A DNA stretch of 64,000 nucleotides from Trogon surrucura (lineage: Eukaryota; Chordata; Aves; Trogoniformes; Trogonidae): NCBI GenBank assembly GCA_020746105.1, contig CM036617.1:144812518-144876517 (forward strand). Direction: 5' to 3'. Of the stretch, positions 12,675-25,194 are shown piece after piece (the first letter of the stretch is position 1; the number at the start of each line of letters is the position of its first letter). A program made the translations under genes and the position numbers. A model generated the notes under the pieces. It searched no databases. It was not told the origin of the DNA and saw nothing but the letters and a program-made list of their open reading frames with translations.

Positions 12675-14205
12675 TGCAGTTTCTCTGGAGGATGAGTTTA
12701 TTACATGTCCGTGTCCTATCTAACTCAGATGACCCTGATCTTGTGCCAGTAGAAGACTGCAAAAACCTTCAGCTTGACACTCAGCAACACAGTTGGAAAG
12801 ATGGAGAAGCACTAATGTCACCGCTTGCTCCTAATAGAGCATGACCTCTGTCTCTGTCCAGCTTTGATCACTTGAGAAAAGGGAGCATTCCTAGATCCTT
12901 TTGTACTACTTTCCCTACTGTGGTGTTCTTTTCTGTTACTTGATATTTCCCCAGCTGTGGCAGAAACTCCCACCACTCTGTCCCTGCTGAGAGGAAACGA
13001 TGCTTCCCCAACAGTAGAGGTGTTCTCAATACAATTTTAAACCAGAGGTATCCCCTGTGCCATGAGGCATACTGCATTCACTCGGATTATTTAGCAAGAA
13101 GTCCAAAAGCTCGCTGGTCCCACTACAGGCTTCCTTTCCTTCAATGCCTATCATAAGTCCTCTCCCATAATTTCCTTCAACTTGCAGCCATCCACAGCCG
13201 TGCTGGAACACCTTTCACTTTGCAGCAGATGGCAATGCAGTATTACCCTCTGCCAAGATGAGCTGGTTCATTTTTCCATCATCTGCATCTTACTATGAAA
13301 CAGCAGAAAAAGAGAAAAAAAAAACCTCACTTGGCAGATAAACTGTAGCAGGTGTCTCCAGTTGTGGAGCTCTCAGCAATCTGAGCAGACCAATTGAAAT
13401 AACTAAGAAATAAGCACATCAAGAAGTCTAGAGACAGCATGCAGCTGCCCCTTATTGACGTGGCTGACATAATCCTAAAGTGATTAGCTAAAATCCCAAC
13501 CTTGGATACTTAGACTCTTCCCATGCTCTTGACAGGGGAAGGGGAGAGTATGTGCCCTCTACACAATATTTGAATGGAACATCTTCCTGAAGTTCTCCAA
13601 CTAGATTTGTAGCACTGTACCTTTCATATCTGCTTTCTTCCTCCACTCTTAATGCATTATGTCCCAACATTAGCCTGGCTTTTGCTGGGTGATGCCACAT
13701 GATGTTGTAGGAAATGTAAAAGTATTTAACAAACAAGTATTATTTAACAGAAAAGTATTTAACAAACAAGTCTAAAAAAAACTTTTAGTTGTAGCAAAAC
13801 CAAAAGCAACCTACGAATGGGGAATAAGATGTCACAACAAGGAGAGCACAAGATGTCTGTAGACAGCCTGAAACAGGAGTTCTAAAGAGGGTGAGAACCA
13901 CCTTTATTAGTTCCTCAGTTACCTGTGGAAAGCTGTTAACAGTGTAGAGATTTGCAAATGAAAAAATCAAGGGTCATTTACCCAATGACTTCCTCCATGA
14001 GTCGAGGACACTAGTCAGCTCTACTGAGCATGCTCCTTGATTCTGCTTCAGACCTACATTGCTTTGTCCTTATCAGCATCCCAGAAAAGTGGTGCCTCTG
14101 TCCCTTAGATGTATCACCATTTTTCCAGTTTCGTCAGGAACAGTTGTAGCATACTATCAGCCTTTGCATTTGCTGAGGCAGTGCTGGGCCAACACATGCA
14201 TTCCT
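12675..14205. other. gene-free stretch with a local duplication
   Basis: No gene or RNA is recognised. Open frames are at most 82 codons and unfamiliar. The only structure seen is a 33-bp local duplication at 13718-13771. Confidence 0.65.
13718..13771. repeat. 33-bp-period local duplication
   Basis: The 21-base word at 13718-13738 recurs exactly at 13751-13771, giving a period of 33 bp. The intervening 12 bases (13739-13750) are a partial echo of the unit, as they also contain TATTTAACA. This is a small tandem duplication in AT-rich DNA, likely from replication slippage. Confidence 0.9.
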
Positions 14206-14795
14206 ATCATAGAATCATAGAATCACAGAATGTCAGGGGTTGGAAGGGACCTCTAGAGATCATCTAGTCCAACCCCCCTGTCAGAGTAGGATCCCCCAGG
14301 GCAGCCTCACAGGAACGCGTCCAGGGGGGTTTTGAAAGTCTTCAGAGGAGACTGCACAACCTCTCTGGGTAGCCTGTGCCAGTGCTCTGTCACCCTCACA
14401 GTAAAGAAGTTTCTCCTCATGTTGAGGTGGAACTTCCTATGTTCTAACTTCAACACCTCATTCCTTGTTCTGTTGCTGGGTACCGCTGAGAAGAGATTGT
14501 CTCCTTCCCCTTGACACCCACCCATCAGATATTTATATACGTTAATAACGTCCCCTCTCAGCTGTCTCCTTTCAAGGCTAAGCAGCCCCAGTTCTCTCAG
14601 TCTCTCTTCATAGGAGAGATGTTCAAGTCCCTTAATCATCCTCGTAGCTCTCTGTTGGACTCTCTCCAGTAGGTCCCTGTGTCTCTTGAATTGGGGAGCC
14701 CAAAATTGGACACAGTATTCCAGGTGTGGTCTCACCAGGGCCGAGTAGAGGGGGAGAAGAACCTCCCTAGACCTGCTGGACACACTTTTCTTTCA
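14206..14795 (-). mobile_element. CR1 LINE, 5'-truncated, subfamily like the 50 kb copy
   Basis: The 3' end at the left carries repeated AATCATAG/AATCACAG units, then a tail reading GTCAGGGGTTGGAAGGGACC. This tail resembles the copies at 23379 and 50366 and differs from the tail of the copy at 5353. Minus-strand coding sequence begins near [20 protein letters not shown] and runs to the normal C-terminus of CR1 ORF2. Everything upstream, including the RT active site, is missing. The remaining reading frame is uninterrupted, which suggests a moderately young insertion. Confidence 0.96.
14307..14783 (-). pseudogene. C-terminal fragment of CR1 reverse transcriptase, open
   Basis: These 158 open codons align end to end with the C-terminal part of the RT frame at 50492-51190: [20 protein letters not shown], then [45 protein letters not shown] and TFKTPLDAFL. 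This part of CR1 ORF2 lies beyond the catalytic palm. No promoter or start signal is apparent, so the open frame reflects limited decay, not a host gene. Confidence 0.9.
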
Positions 14796-17700
14796 CACAG
14801 ACCCTAGTGAATTTACTTTTCTGGATCCTTGGTTTGGCCCTGGGTTTATGTCTGGTGAACTATGCAGGTAATGGAGATATCACGGTATCGGGTCTCACTT
14901 AGATATCTCTTGCTGAAACTTCTGAAAATGCCATCTAGGGTATACTGGTATTGTCAGAGTGTCACATGTACTAACGGTGATGCCATTTCCAACATTTTTA
15001 ATAGAACATGATGTTAATCTGACTGACCTTCTGCCAATGGCAAAGCTAAGAAAGACTGATCATGGTGGCGTTGCCATTTCATATCAATACAGCATTCCTT
15101 AACTCTCTCTCATCCTTCCTAACCGTAAGAATCTCTAGCCTGAGGATTTGATGGGATGAATGAAACAGAGAAATGACCACAAAGTTGGGGATGGTTATTT
15201 CATTATGATTGTCAAAAACCAAAGAAAAATAACGAGTACTTGAGGAAAATATCTTCCAAGAGCAGCTGTGAGGCTACACATCTGACTATTCCCTGTACGG
15301 CACAGAGCTGAAAAATAAATCCTGAAGACAAAATATATTTTGCTTATTATTCAAAGACTCAGAATTATTTCAATTAAAAGTATCAACTAGATTTTTTTCT
15401 TCTTATTCACCCTACGTGTTTTAAATCACTGATTGGGAACCACCCAAGTCCCACAGTGCTGCAGCCATGCTCACTAACTAGCGATTTTTGGAGGAGAGAG
15501 TACCTGCTTTTTCCTTTTGGCATTGCCTTTGCAAAAGCAGCAGCTCTGCACTGGCAGCGTTAAACCAATTTTCAACCTGTGGAATGGATCCCGCTACAAA
15601 TACATTAAAGCAATTTGGGGATTTTGGCAATATATGTATAAGTGAAGATTTGCACTGATATTTTCAAATCTTGATGACTCCCTCTAAAAGTGTTGCAAGT
15701 TTCAGCTTCCCTTTTTGTTTTTTTATAATGCAATTGAACCAGGAAATCTGTTGCACAAGCAGTACATTTCGTCTTATTTAGAATCATCATTTTCAGTTCA
15801 ACAAAGTGTTCAAAGTAAACAGCATTTCTGCTACCATGTACAATAAATGCAATGCTATATTGTAAATAAAATTAGGCAAAAAATAGCATCATTTCAGCAT
15901 CCAGAATAAATATTGAAGCATTTAAAAGAAAAGAAAAAAAAAACCCAGAAGGTAAATGCCAACGTCACAGCAAAAACCTCAATTTAATCTTCTTGTTTCC
16001 GGAACTTAATTTTTATTACAGGTCAGCTATATGCTCTCCTGGTGCATAATCTTATTATCCATAGTAAATTTTTGTTTTAACTTGAAAACCAAAAAAGACC
16101 ACACAAACTATTTCATTTAAGTCCAAGGGATCATTTTATATTTTGAAATACAGAGAAAACTCAAGCCACTTGCAGTCAAAAGCACTTTTCCCAGATTCTT
16201 ATAGGTTCTGCAGAATTTTTCCTCAGCTATACTGGGGTTTTGACTTGTGTAAATAAGGATTGTGATGACTGTGCTAGTCTGTGAAAGTTTAGGCTATTGT
16301 CACATCCAGCTAGTCTTCCTGCCCTCTGCCAGAGAGTACCACCACTATAACAACAATAGCAGGCATAAATAACAGGCATAATTGTACACCTACACCAAAC
16401 TCACCTACTTTAGCATTTTAAGATGATTTCTTGGAGGGCAAGCCAGAGAAGTTAAGGGAAGAGAGTGTTTTCCTAAGCTGCTCCTAACTATGGGTGAAGC
16501 AACAGCAGAAAGTCAGGGTGAACAGATGGAGACATATTTCAAAGCATTGCAGTTAGGCTCTGCAAAACTTCCAGAGCCTAAAAACATTTTATTTTCCTGA
16601 GCTGCAAGAAACTGCTGGACACCAAAATCTCTGCATGGGTGAACACAAGTATTGACCATCTGGTTATAGATAAAAAGACAGTGAAAATTACAGGATACCA
16701 GGCTTCAGTCACTGTGTCTGTCTTAGGCAGAAATCCAATGACTAATTCTAAAGATTTATCAATTCAAGGCATCAAAGTTTGACATGATCCAGATATTCAG
16801 GGCTCTTGAAGACAGGTATTTTCCTATATATTTACTGCTTTTCAGACACAAGTTCTGTCTTTAACAAGTGATTGTTCCTCCAGTGCTCTGAGTTCGTCTC
16901 AAAAATGAAAATAATCACACTAAAATGCACTTCTGAGTATGTTTTTCTCAAACTTCCTCTGTGTATATTTCAGGTTTAAATAAAGCTAACTTGAAAAGGT
17001 AAAGCTAGCAATAGCTTCCATGTCAGAAGCAATTCATGCTAGCTGCATAATTTGAATGCAAGGGTGTTCTTTAGGGGTGTGTATATACAATGGAAATGTA
17101 CAGAGATGGAAATGGAAATAGAAAAAAGCCTTGAACAGCTAGTTACACACAAGCTCTTAGTTTGAGCCTTACCCCTAGAGAGCAGCTGTGTAGGGTAAGT
17201 TCAGTGGCCTAAACTTCAATTGCACCTTCTAGCATTTTGCTGTGTTACATTTTCTTTCTGTGACTTTCCCAGGTAGACGTTATAGGTCAAAATGAAACTT
17301 CAAACATGGTTATTTCCTTCACAGTATTATCTTTTTCTAATCAGTTTGTTATGCTAAATGATTATCAAGGCTATCAACATATTTGACCTTGTTAATAACC
17401 ACATTTCAAGCCAATATGAGTCAAGATATTTCTACGTGGCTGATAACTCAGTTACTTTATTGCCAGATTTGTATGAGCAGTGGGCACCAACCAAAAACCT
17501 CCAGTATTCAAATTTACCAAATTGCAGTTTATCATCTTAAATTGAAATGCGAATGATGGCTTCTAGGATGATCAAATCAAAGCATCGCCTGCCTCCCTCC
17601 TTCTGTCCTACATGTGCAGATACTATAAACAGCAAAGAAAATAAATTACTGTCATGAATGCAAAATTCAGGAGCAGTTCTGCAATAGTATTTCTGTGTGT

Positions 17701-20700
17701 GGAAAACATTACCACAATCTAATTTGCACATGTCAGTGGATCAAAAGATCCCAATCACTGTAAACTGTGTTCTGATGTACTATTTGGGACTCTTCAGTGG
17801 ACAGCTTAGACTTGATTAACTATTCTGTTCCACTGAGGAAGTTTGTGAAAAGGTGAGTTTTTATTTTTTTTTTACAATGTAAAAACTGATTTATGCAAAA
17901 AACTCTTTTTTTGAGAAAACTTTATCAACATGTATGGCTTGGGTTCTTGGGAAACCCTAAACAAAGTTTGAATTTCAACCTGGACTGAAATATACTGCAG
18001 TAGTAAACTGGTGTTACCCTTCTGTCTCCTATCAATTCAATGTTAAACTGCAGGACTTGCACAGGATACATTGCCTCCTGGCAATTGTAGTCGAGAAATC
18101 TCATGCCCTCATCTTCCCTGTCTTCATTCTGCTCCTTCTGACATGCAATTGCTGTGATAATACCATGTGGCCCATACAAATGGAGGTCATGTGCAGCACT
18201 GAAGATATAGCCTGTCCAGAAAACATGGCGCCTGTGTAGAAGACAACAGTGAAAGCAGGTCTGGAGAAAATGGATTGAGAACAGTGTGCTTTGCTTAGCC
18301 CTGACGATGAAGAGATGGAGCCATGGACTGAGTGTCTCCCTGATTCTCTCTCCTATCTCAGGAAGTGAGCAGGTCCCAGAGGCCCAGATCCAAAATCTAC
18401 CAGTGGAAAGTTGCTTCATGGGGCAAGAGGGCAAAACGTGCAACAGAGAATTAGATGACCCTTTCTGGCTGTTGCAAGAGGAATGGGATAAGTGTGCAAG
18501 TGGTGAAACTGAACTGAGAACCAAACTTTGACTTATAAAGAAGAAGGGATGTCAGGACATGTTAGTAGAGCATGGGCTCTATTTCTTGCCCTGATTCACC
18601 TTTGACCAGCCTGAGTCCATCGCAGAGATAGAAAAGCTCCAGTGTTGCTCACTTTGGGATATTAGTCTTTGGAGAGCGGCAGTGGGGTAGAGGTAGTACA
18701 TGTTTTCTCTAGGTAATCTTAACCCAGTCCCCGATCTACACACTGTTAATCAGGACTCCTAGCTCTACATTACATAGCTGAATAAAGACCAGAAATAGGT
18801 GTTAGTAAGAGAAGGATTAAAGTGCAGCAACATTCTCCATGAACTGGAGAAGTTCTCTGTTGAAAACATACAAACAAAAAAACAAAGCAAGCCTTTTGAA
18901 ATTATTTAATAATGACTGTGAGATGAGCTGACTAGTGGCTTATCTTCTGAGATTTGACTGAAAAGAAGGTTCTCAGTGCCGTGAGACACAATTCTCTCCA
19001 GTCATCACTTTTTTTTTTTTTTCCAGTGATGTCCCTCTTTCTTTTTTTATAGGGTTGCTCTTTAAGGTTTAGATTCTTTAGTTGCTAAGGCAGACAGGCT
19101 AATGCCACCGGATAATTAGGAACCACAAACTGACCATGCAAACAAAAAAAGCTACATGTCATTTTTCTCACCATATTATATAAAGCATCATGGATAGACA
19201 TGAAATGTTAGTTTCATGCCTCTGTGTCCAAGCAGAGCACTAGTCAAGCGATATTTTCATGGGATCACAAAATGAAAGTCATACCAGGGCATCCTACTTA
19301 AGAGAGGATTACAAAATGCATCAAATAATGTTTATCCATTCATAGCCAAAATAACACACTTTAATTACACAGAACAACTCACAACACCCCTGTGGGATGA
19401 CACACAAATAGTGAAAATGGTAACTGCAGAAAATTCATATTGTTGTACGGAAAGAGGAAAGTGTTTTCAGTTGGGAAACCTACAACTCTTGCCATTAAGC
19501 AGTGTTTTCTCTGTTCATATTCTTCATGCTCTTGTTGTTGCATTATGGTGTCAGGTTAACTTCAGTCAATATAACTTCCCTTCAGTGTGTGGAAAGAGAA
19601 AGAAATGAACTAAGACCCAGTCAAGCAGAGATGCATTCACCCATGTAATTTTGCTGGCTTCAGAGAGATGGAAATGAGTGAGGTACTACATACATCCCGG
19701 TATCATAAGGTCATGTGTCCTATAGTAACCCTCAAGAAAATTTGCCTTTACATGTGGTGGAAAGAAGCCTATATATTTGCAGCAGGCCTGCTACCACCTC
19801 AAGCCATAATTTAAATAAAACAACACAGGCCAAACATTACTTTAGCCTTTTGCTCTTTGGATAGTATTACCAGCTCTCCCAGGCTTCAGTATAAGGAGCT
19901 TAACTCTGCAGCTTTATTGCGACTAATCTCATCAGAGACTACTGTGGCAGCCAGGCTCCCCTAAGATAGACTAGGGGAGGATCCCTGGGAACTAGTGAAA
20001 GGCAGATGGGGAAGCCCCGCATAAAGAATATGAATTAAACATTCAAGAGCTCAACAGAAATCCCAGATAAAAAAGCAAGTCTAGTCTCTAGGCCTCTTTG
20101 GATCCAAAAATATCAAAATCCCATTTCTACTCTTTGATAGACTGAGGAAAGGCAGATGTGTGTCAGAGGAATCCAGTGTGGACATGAATGTATATGGAAC
20201 ATTTACTACTGGGCTTCCTATTAGTTTAAGATCCATTTTACACTTCAGAAATGCTACTGTGAATGATGATGAATTCACATCGTCCTGAAAATTACTTCAG
20301 CCTGGACCTCAAGGCAGCACAAAGTTGCCTTATGAAGAGATTCATTAAAACAAGCCTTTCTTTTTAATTTCTTTCCCTAGGGAAAAAAAAAAAATAACAA
20401 CCCTCTAAAAAAAACCAAACACACAACCTAAAAAAAAAACTCACAAAGGCCAAAGGGATAGAGCCAACCCCCTAGGACAGATGGGTAGAGACCCTGGTAA
20501 AGTTATGAACCTTCCAGATGGGAAGGTGCATTGGTGGGAATCTGCTATAACTTTTCTCTAGTTACAAGCTTCCACAGTCATCTAAAATGTGCTGTCTCCA
20601 GTGAATTTCATCCGTAGTCTGAGAACTCACCTGCTAAGGCAGAATTATTTTAGCAAAAAAAAACCCCAAACCTTAGAGAAAACTTGAGTTTCTGGAGGTA

Positions 20701-23378
20701 TGTAGGAACTGAAAAATAAAGGTCATGAAGACTGAAAAAAATCACATCTTCTCTTGACCACAACGTACAGCTAGGGCTAACATTTTTCAGAACTGTTTCA
20801 AGACATGTCAGAAGAATAGAGGGAGCTGGCTGGAAAAACATAAAAATGCATGATAGAGTATGTATCGTTCCATCCATCTCTGTCCATACATCCATTCATT
20901 GATCTTGTACACATCCTGACAACAAGATATGCTTCTGGTTTCCATTCTTTCTCCCCTCACACATCAATCCAGGCAGTTACTGGACATCATAATTATAGTA
21001 AGCTCTTAAATCCCAATAAATACTACCAAGCTGGCTACTCAGAGGCTTCCATGCCATCAACTTTCTAACACAGTAATGATGATTAGACTATATTGCATCT
21101 GACTGCTTTTAGAGGTTTACTCTTTGATTAGACTTGGTGGGAGGGAGGAAATACTGGCAAAAATGGAAAGGAGATATTTCAGCTTGGAAAGAGGTTTAGA
21201 GGCTATGTTTCCAAATTTTGACTCTCAAAAAAATGGCAAACGTGGAGATGCCTTTTGTTAGCGTCTGGTGTTCTTTCAAACAGTGACAGAGAAAATGATG
21301 CCTCCACTGCTCTGTGGTCTCTGGGATACCCAGTGCTGTAGAAACTTAGTTTATCACTGGCTAGCTCATGTCCTGCAACATGAGCTCCATTTTTCAGCCT
21401 ATGCTTTTCAAAAGGGTGAAACAAAAGAGCTTACTGCTCATATTATGGTGGTGTCTACATTGGATTGCCCAGCATCTCCAGTGGAAGTGCTCAAGATTTT
21501 CAGTGTGGAGAGCAAAATCAGAATGAGGGTAGGGGGCAGCGAAAACAGGACCCAGAATATTGCACCTCCTGCCCTCCACCTGCTTGTTGGCCAGGCACTG
21601 CCTCAGTCTTATATCACTCCTAGACAGTCCCAGCCTGCCTCCTTTCTCCATCCCACCTGGTCTGTATCCCAGTCCAGGAAAATTGTATAGCTGCCTCCAA
21701 GTTTGCTGTCCAGCATAGTTCACCAGACAAACAAGTTCCTCTTCTGTCAAAAACTTACAGAGTTCAAATGTTTCCTCAACCCCTCAGGCTCTAAAGGAAA
21801 ATGCCTTTTGTAAATATTGAAGTCAATCCCAAGAAAAAGAGGCCGAGTTCACAAAGTAAGATCCGCGTTTCAAACTTTTTTCCAGTTCATGTCATGTGGT
21901 TAGCAGTACTGTTGCTCTTAATAGAAGTGTAGGCTCTGGTTGTGCGTGGCACTGAGGAGGACACAACAATAGTTTAGAGTGTGCATTGGCTTTAGCAGGT
22001 GGCATGTTGACTTCAGCAGGGCATACAGGACTTAGCCTGTGGAATCAATGTACAGGGTAGGGCTTTATGAACCGGTAGGGTAGCGGTATAAAATGGCATG
22101 CTTAGTAGATGAAATGACAGTGATTAATAGAAGCCAATTTAACTCGGTTCCTGTCTATGAGATGGTAATATCAGGTGACTGCAAATGCTTGTGATTGGGG
22201 CAAAAGGAAAGAGGCCAAAGATACGGCAGCTGAAGAGGAAATCAGCTGAAACAGTCAGCCTGACTTTCTTCAGCAAATTGGAGTTAAAAGGCTTGACGAC
22301 TGAGGAAGAAAAAAAGTTTACATATTGAGGATATTTTATAATTCTCATGTCATTCCAGACTGATCTACAGAAAGAATGTTTATGTTTCTACTACTTTTAA
22401 GTGCAATACACCTTTCAGCCCATGTTTATTTGTTGTTTGTATGCTTAGTCACTTCCACTGACACTGAATATATTTAGAAATATCTGTCTTTATAAATTTC
22501 AGCACCTGCCTCTGCAAAATACAGAGCCACTTCTAGAGCAGAGCATGGCAGCCGTTTAGCAGCACACAATACTCCTGCGCATCACTTTAGGCTATGAAGG
22601 ACTGCAGATTACCATATCTAATTGCCACTGCAAGATGAAAGCTTAGATACTTGGGCTATAATTAACCACATTGAATTTGAGCGGTAAGCTAAGGTTAATG
22701 GTCCTACAACACTTGAGAAAAGTGTAATTGATCTCTCAGAGAGCATTAGTGATTAGGATATCGGTTTGTGTCAGTGGAGAGAGAGCGCTGTCAACACCAC
22801 AGTGTCCACTAACAGTGTACACAGCGCACCACCAGTTCAGTACCAACCTAATGAAATGAGTGTGCTTAATACCGCGTTTTCCAGCACCTTACAAGCATGG
22901 ACACAGACTGACTCCACTACCTTTTGTGTTTGTCGCAATCAGATGAACTGCTCAAATAGGGATTCATATATCTCACAATAACCCCTTCCTTTCCTCGTCC
23001 TCCCAAGATCACATAGTGCAGCTATCCCTGTTTCATTGGATATGGCATTAAGTAAAGAAGCTATGTGAGCTAAGCCTGAGACTGAGTTGTTGCCTAAACC
23101 ACAAGCAATTAGCTGCATCCAAGATGGTAAAACCTGAGCCACAGAGGATATAGCAAAAAGATCTCTATGTTAATGTGGACATGTGTTTATAGACTTCCCC
23201 TAACACCACACAGAAGATAGCTTGTCAGAGGAAAGAAATTAAAGACAGATCAGATGAACTGCAGGGTGGGATTCCAGCATGGAAGAACCCATAGAAATAT
23301 GGGGAAAGAACAATAAAAAAAATTGTATAATCAGATTCACTGGACTTACTTTCCAGAACACTTTAGCATTTGGGGAAG
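14796..23378. other. gene-free stretch, 8.6 kb
   Basis: This is mostly AT-rich single-copy-looking DNA. The longest open frame is 199 codons on the minus strand (17925-18524), without a recognised domain; it overlaps a ZNF143-like motif (18069-18091). Between 21268 and 21750 open frames of 140 (plus) and 118 (minus) codons overlap each other in a locally GC-richer patch, again unrecognised. T-runs followed by CAG occur near 19010-19026, and A-rich patches near 20379-20445. No RNA gene or transposon could be assigned. Confidence 0.6.
18069..18091 (-). promoter_or_regulatory. candidate ZNF143/STAF-type (SBS) binding site
   Basis: On the minus strand this reads ACTACAATTGCCAGG followed by AGGCAATG. 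The known ZNF143 site is close to ACTACAA(T/C)TCCCAG followed by N(A/T)TGC. The ACTACAA core and the CCAG are kept, with a few mismatches elsewhere. ZNF143 sites normally sit in promoters and loop anchors, and some vertebrate copies are spread by old repeats. No CpG island or gene start is visible around it, so its function is uncertain. Confidence 0.35.
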
Positions 23379-23476
23379 AATCATAGACTCATAGAATGTT
23401 CAGGGCTGGAAGGGACCTCTAGAGATCATCTAGTCCAAGCCCCCTACCAGAGCAGGATCACCTAGGGCAGGCCTCA
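23379..23476 (-). mobile_element. short CR1 3'-end fragment
   Basis: About 100 bases of CR1 tail: AATCATAGACTCATAG, then a GGGCTGGAAGGGACC segment, then ATCATCTAGTCCAAGCC and AGAGCAGGATCACC. It matches the 3' UTR of the copies at 14206 and 50366. It is truncated before any coding sequence. An A-rich tract begins about 20 bases beyond its truncated end. Confidence 0.93.
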
Positions 23477-24316
23477 ACTGAAGCTTTTCTTCCCAGCAAA
23501 ACAAAACAACAAAAAAAAACGAACAAAAGAAAACAAACCAAAAACCAAACCAAACCAAACCAAATGTTTATGGAATATGGAAGGATCTCCCATTTTTTCA
23601 CAGGATTATTTCAATTCACTACTTCTGCTACCTGATCACACAAACTGATTATTTCAAAGCAACCAACAATCTTTGTAATTGCATGCCCTTTCTTAATACA
23701 AATATGTGCCTAAATTTCCTTCTCAACAATTAGTTGTATTTCTACTTGAGCTTTTCACTGTAGAACAGAAATAGATCTTATCTGACTCCAAGTGAATGGT
23801 TAGCAGTGAGCGGATTAGATAGAAAACAGATGTTGGGCCGGAAAAGATATAGTTCTACTTGTATTTTTAATCAAAACTAGTGGCTGTCCTCAAATTAAGA
23901 CACACTTTTCACTGCAGGCAGCTAGTGTGAACCTACGCAGGGCTGAATATGTATCTAAACTGCTACTGGTGTAATTTTGACAAGGCTACTGATTTTGCCT
24001 CAAAGATAACCTCAAAATATTTTTTCCTGTCACTATCTGCCTGGCAATGTCTTAAATCCCAGCAGTAATGAGTGGACAAATCAATTTCTAGAGTAGAACA
24101 AAAACTTGCAATCTTTTTTATGCCATGAGCTTCACTGAAGTCAACATCACACATCAGCTGGACCCTAACACTGGGGTCTGCTTCATGAGCAGGCTCAACC
24201 CTGAAAGTAGCTCTGTTTGATTCCATTTCCACACTACCAAGGAAAGGGTTCCTGTGGGAAAGGCCCCAACTCACAAATAATGCAGGCACTCCTCCAGAAA
24301 CCTATCATTTAAAAAC
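23477..24316. other. gene-free spacer between two CR1 ends
   Basis: Apart from the A-rich simple repeat at its left edge nothing is recognised. A 108-codon minus-strand open frame (23963-24289) has no familiar domain and is probably chance. Confidence 0.6.
23498..23565. repeat. A-rich low-complexity tract with (AAACC)n
   Basis: A tract of A and C with few other bases ends in about four tandem ACCAA units. It directly follows the truncated end of the CR1 piece at 23379-23476. CR1 has no poly-A tail, so the tract is not part of the element's known structure. Confidence 0.85.
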
Positions 24317-24374
24317 ATGATCTCTAAGGTCCTTTCCAGCCTAGGCCATTCTATGATTCTATGATTCTGTGATT
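24317..24374 (+). mobile_element. very short CR1 3' end (about 58 bp)
   Basis: The sequence begins ATGATCTCTAAGGTCC, continues CAGCCTAGGCCATT and ends with three octamer-like units (ATTCTATG, ATTCTATG, ATTCTGTG). It matches the tail of the copies at 5353 (minus) and 40258 (plus), so it belongs to the same subfamily. It is an extreme 5' truncation with no coding sequence. Confidence 0.93.
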
Positions 24375-25147
24375 TTCTGCATGTTTAGGTCTTTGCTCAT
24401 TCTTGCACCTGGGACCACTGTTAAAAGAGCCATTCATCAAATGCATGGAAGATACATTCCTGTTAAGAACAGTCCTTATATTGACTTTTTTCATCCTACT
24501 GGCCTTGGATATTAAGAAGCTAAATTATGTGTCCCTTACCAGATGAATGCTGGATTCTTGCAACCTGAGCCCAAAAGTCATGCAGGTTGTACTGTGTGTT
24601 TGGTCGGTTTTGCCTTGTTTCCCTGGTATCATGAACACATCTGAATACCTCTATAGGAAAGGTGAGTGTGAAAAAATTATATTCTTCTCTTTTCTAAGAA
24701 TAGAAATTTAATTTTGTGGACAAATGAAAACAGCTGGATCACAGCCACTGTATACCCAGGTTGTTAGAAATTCCTCTGGGGTCATCAGTGTTATGCAGAG
24801 CAGTACTCAATGTGGAGAATGAAAAAAACTCTCCTTGAGAGCTCTGGCAGGGTGAGCTGCAGTTGGGTAAGATTTTAGCCTCCACATATCTGTTTTCTCA
24901 TTTTCTCTGTGAAGCTAAAGCACTAGACATTAAAATGCTGAGCCAAAATGTAGCATTTCTTGAAAGGCCCTGGTTTAAAGGCGGATGAAATGTGGCAGTG
25001 GAGACTCCAAGTCCATGTTTTCCTAACAGCAACTAGAGGAGGGAAAAAAAAATATTTTCAAGGACACAGTATTGTTTGAGTTTTCCCCTCAGTAGCAGAA
25101 ATTTGTTAACAGAAGAGCAAACATCCATGTACATTGAATATTGGTAG

Positions 25148-25194
25148 CATCCACAGATTCCAGAATATCAGATATTCCTGGATATTTGTGGATG
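25148..25194. repeat. 47-nt near-perfect inverted repeat (hairpin)
   Basis: The left arm 25148-25169 and the right arm 25171-25194 are complementary over 22 pairs: 21 Watson-Crick and one G-T, with two single-base bulges in the right arm. The centre is one base, so the innermost pair or two would open to make the loop. The outer eight bases (CATCCACA and TGTGGATG) pair perfectly. The total is shorter than a normal miRNA precursor. It may be a small palindromic relic or a cruciform-forming site. Confidence 0.8.

Noticed and set aside
19008-19026. T-run followed by CCAG, splice-acceptor-like; similar sites near 28590 and 39353
   Set aside because: T-runs are frequent here and no matching donor or open exon lies nearby.
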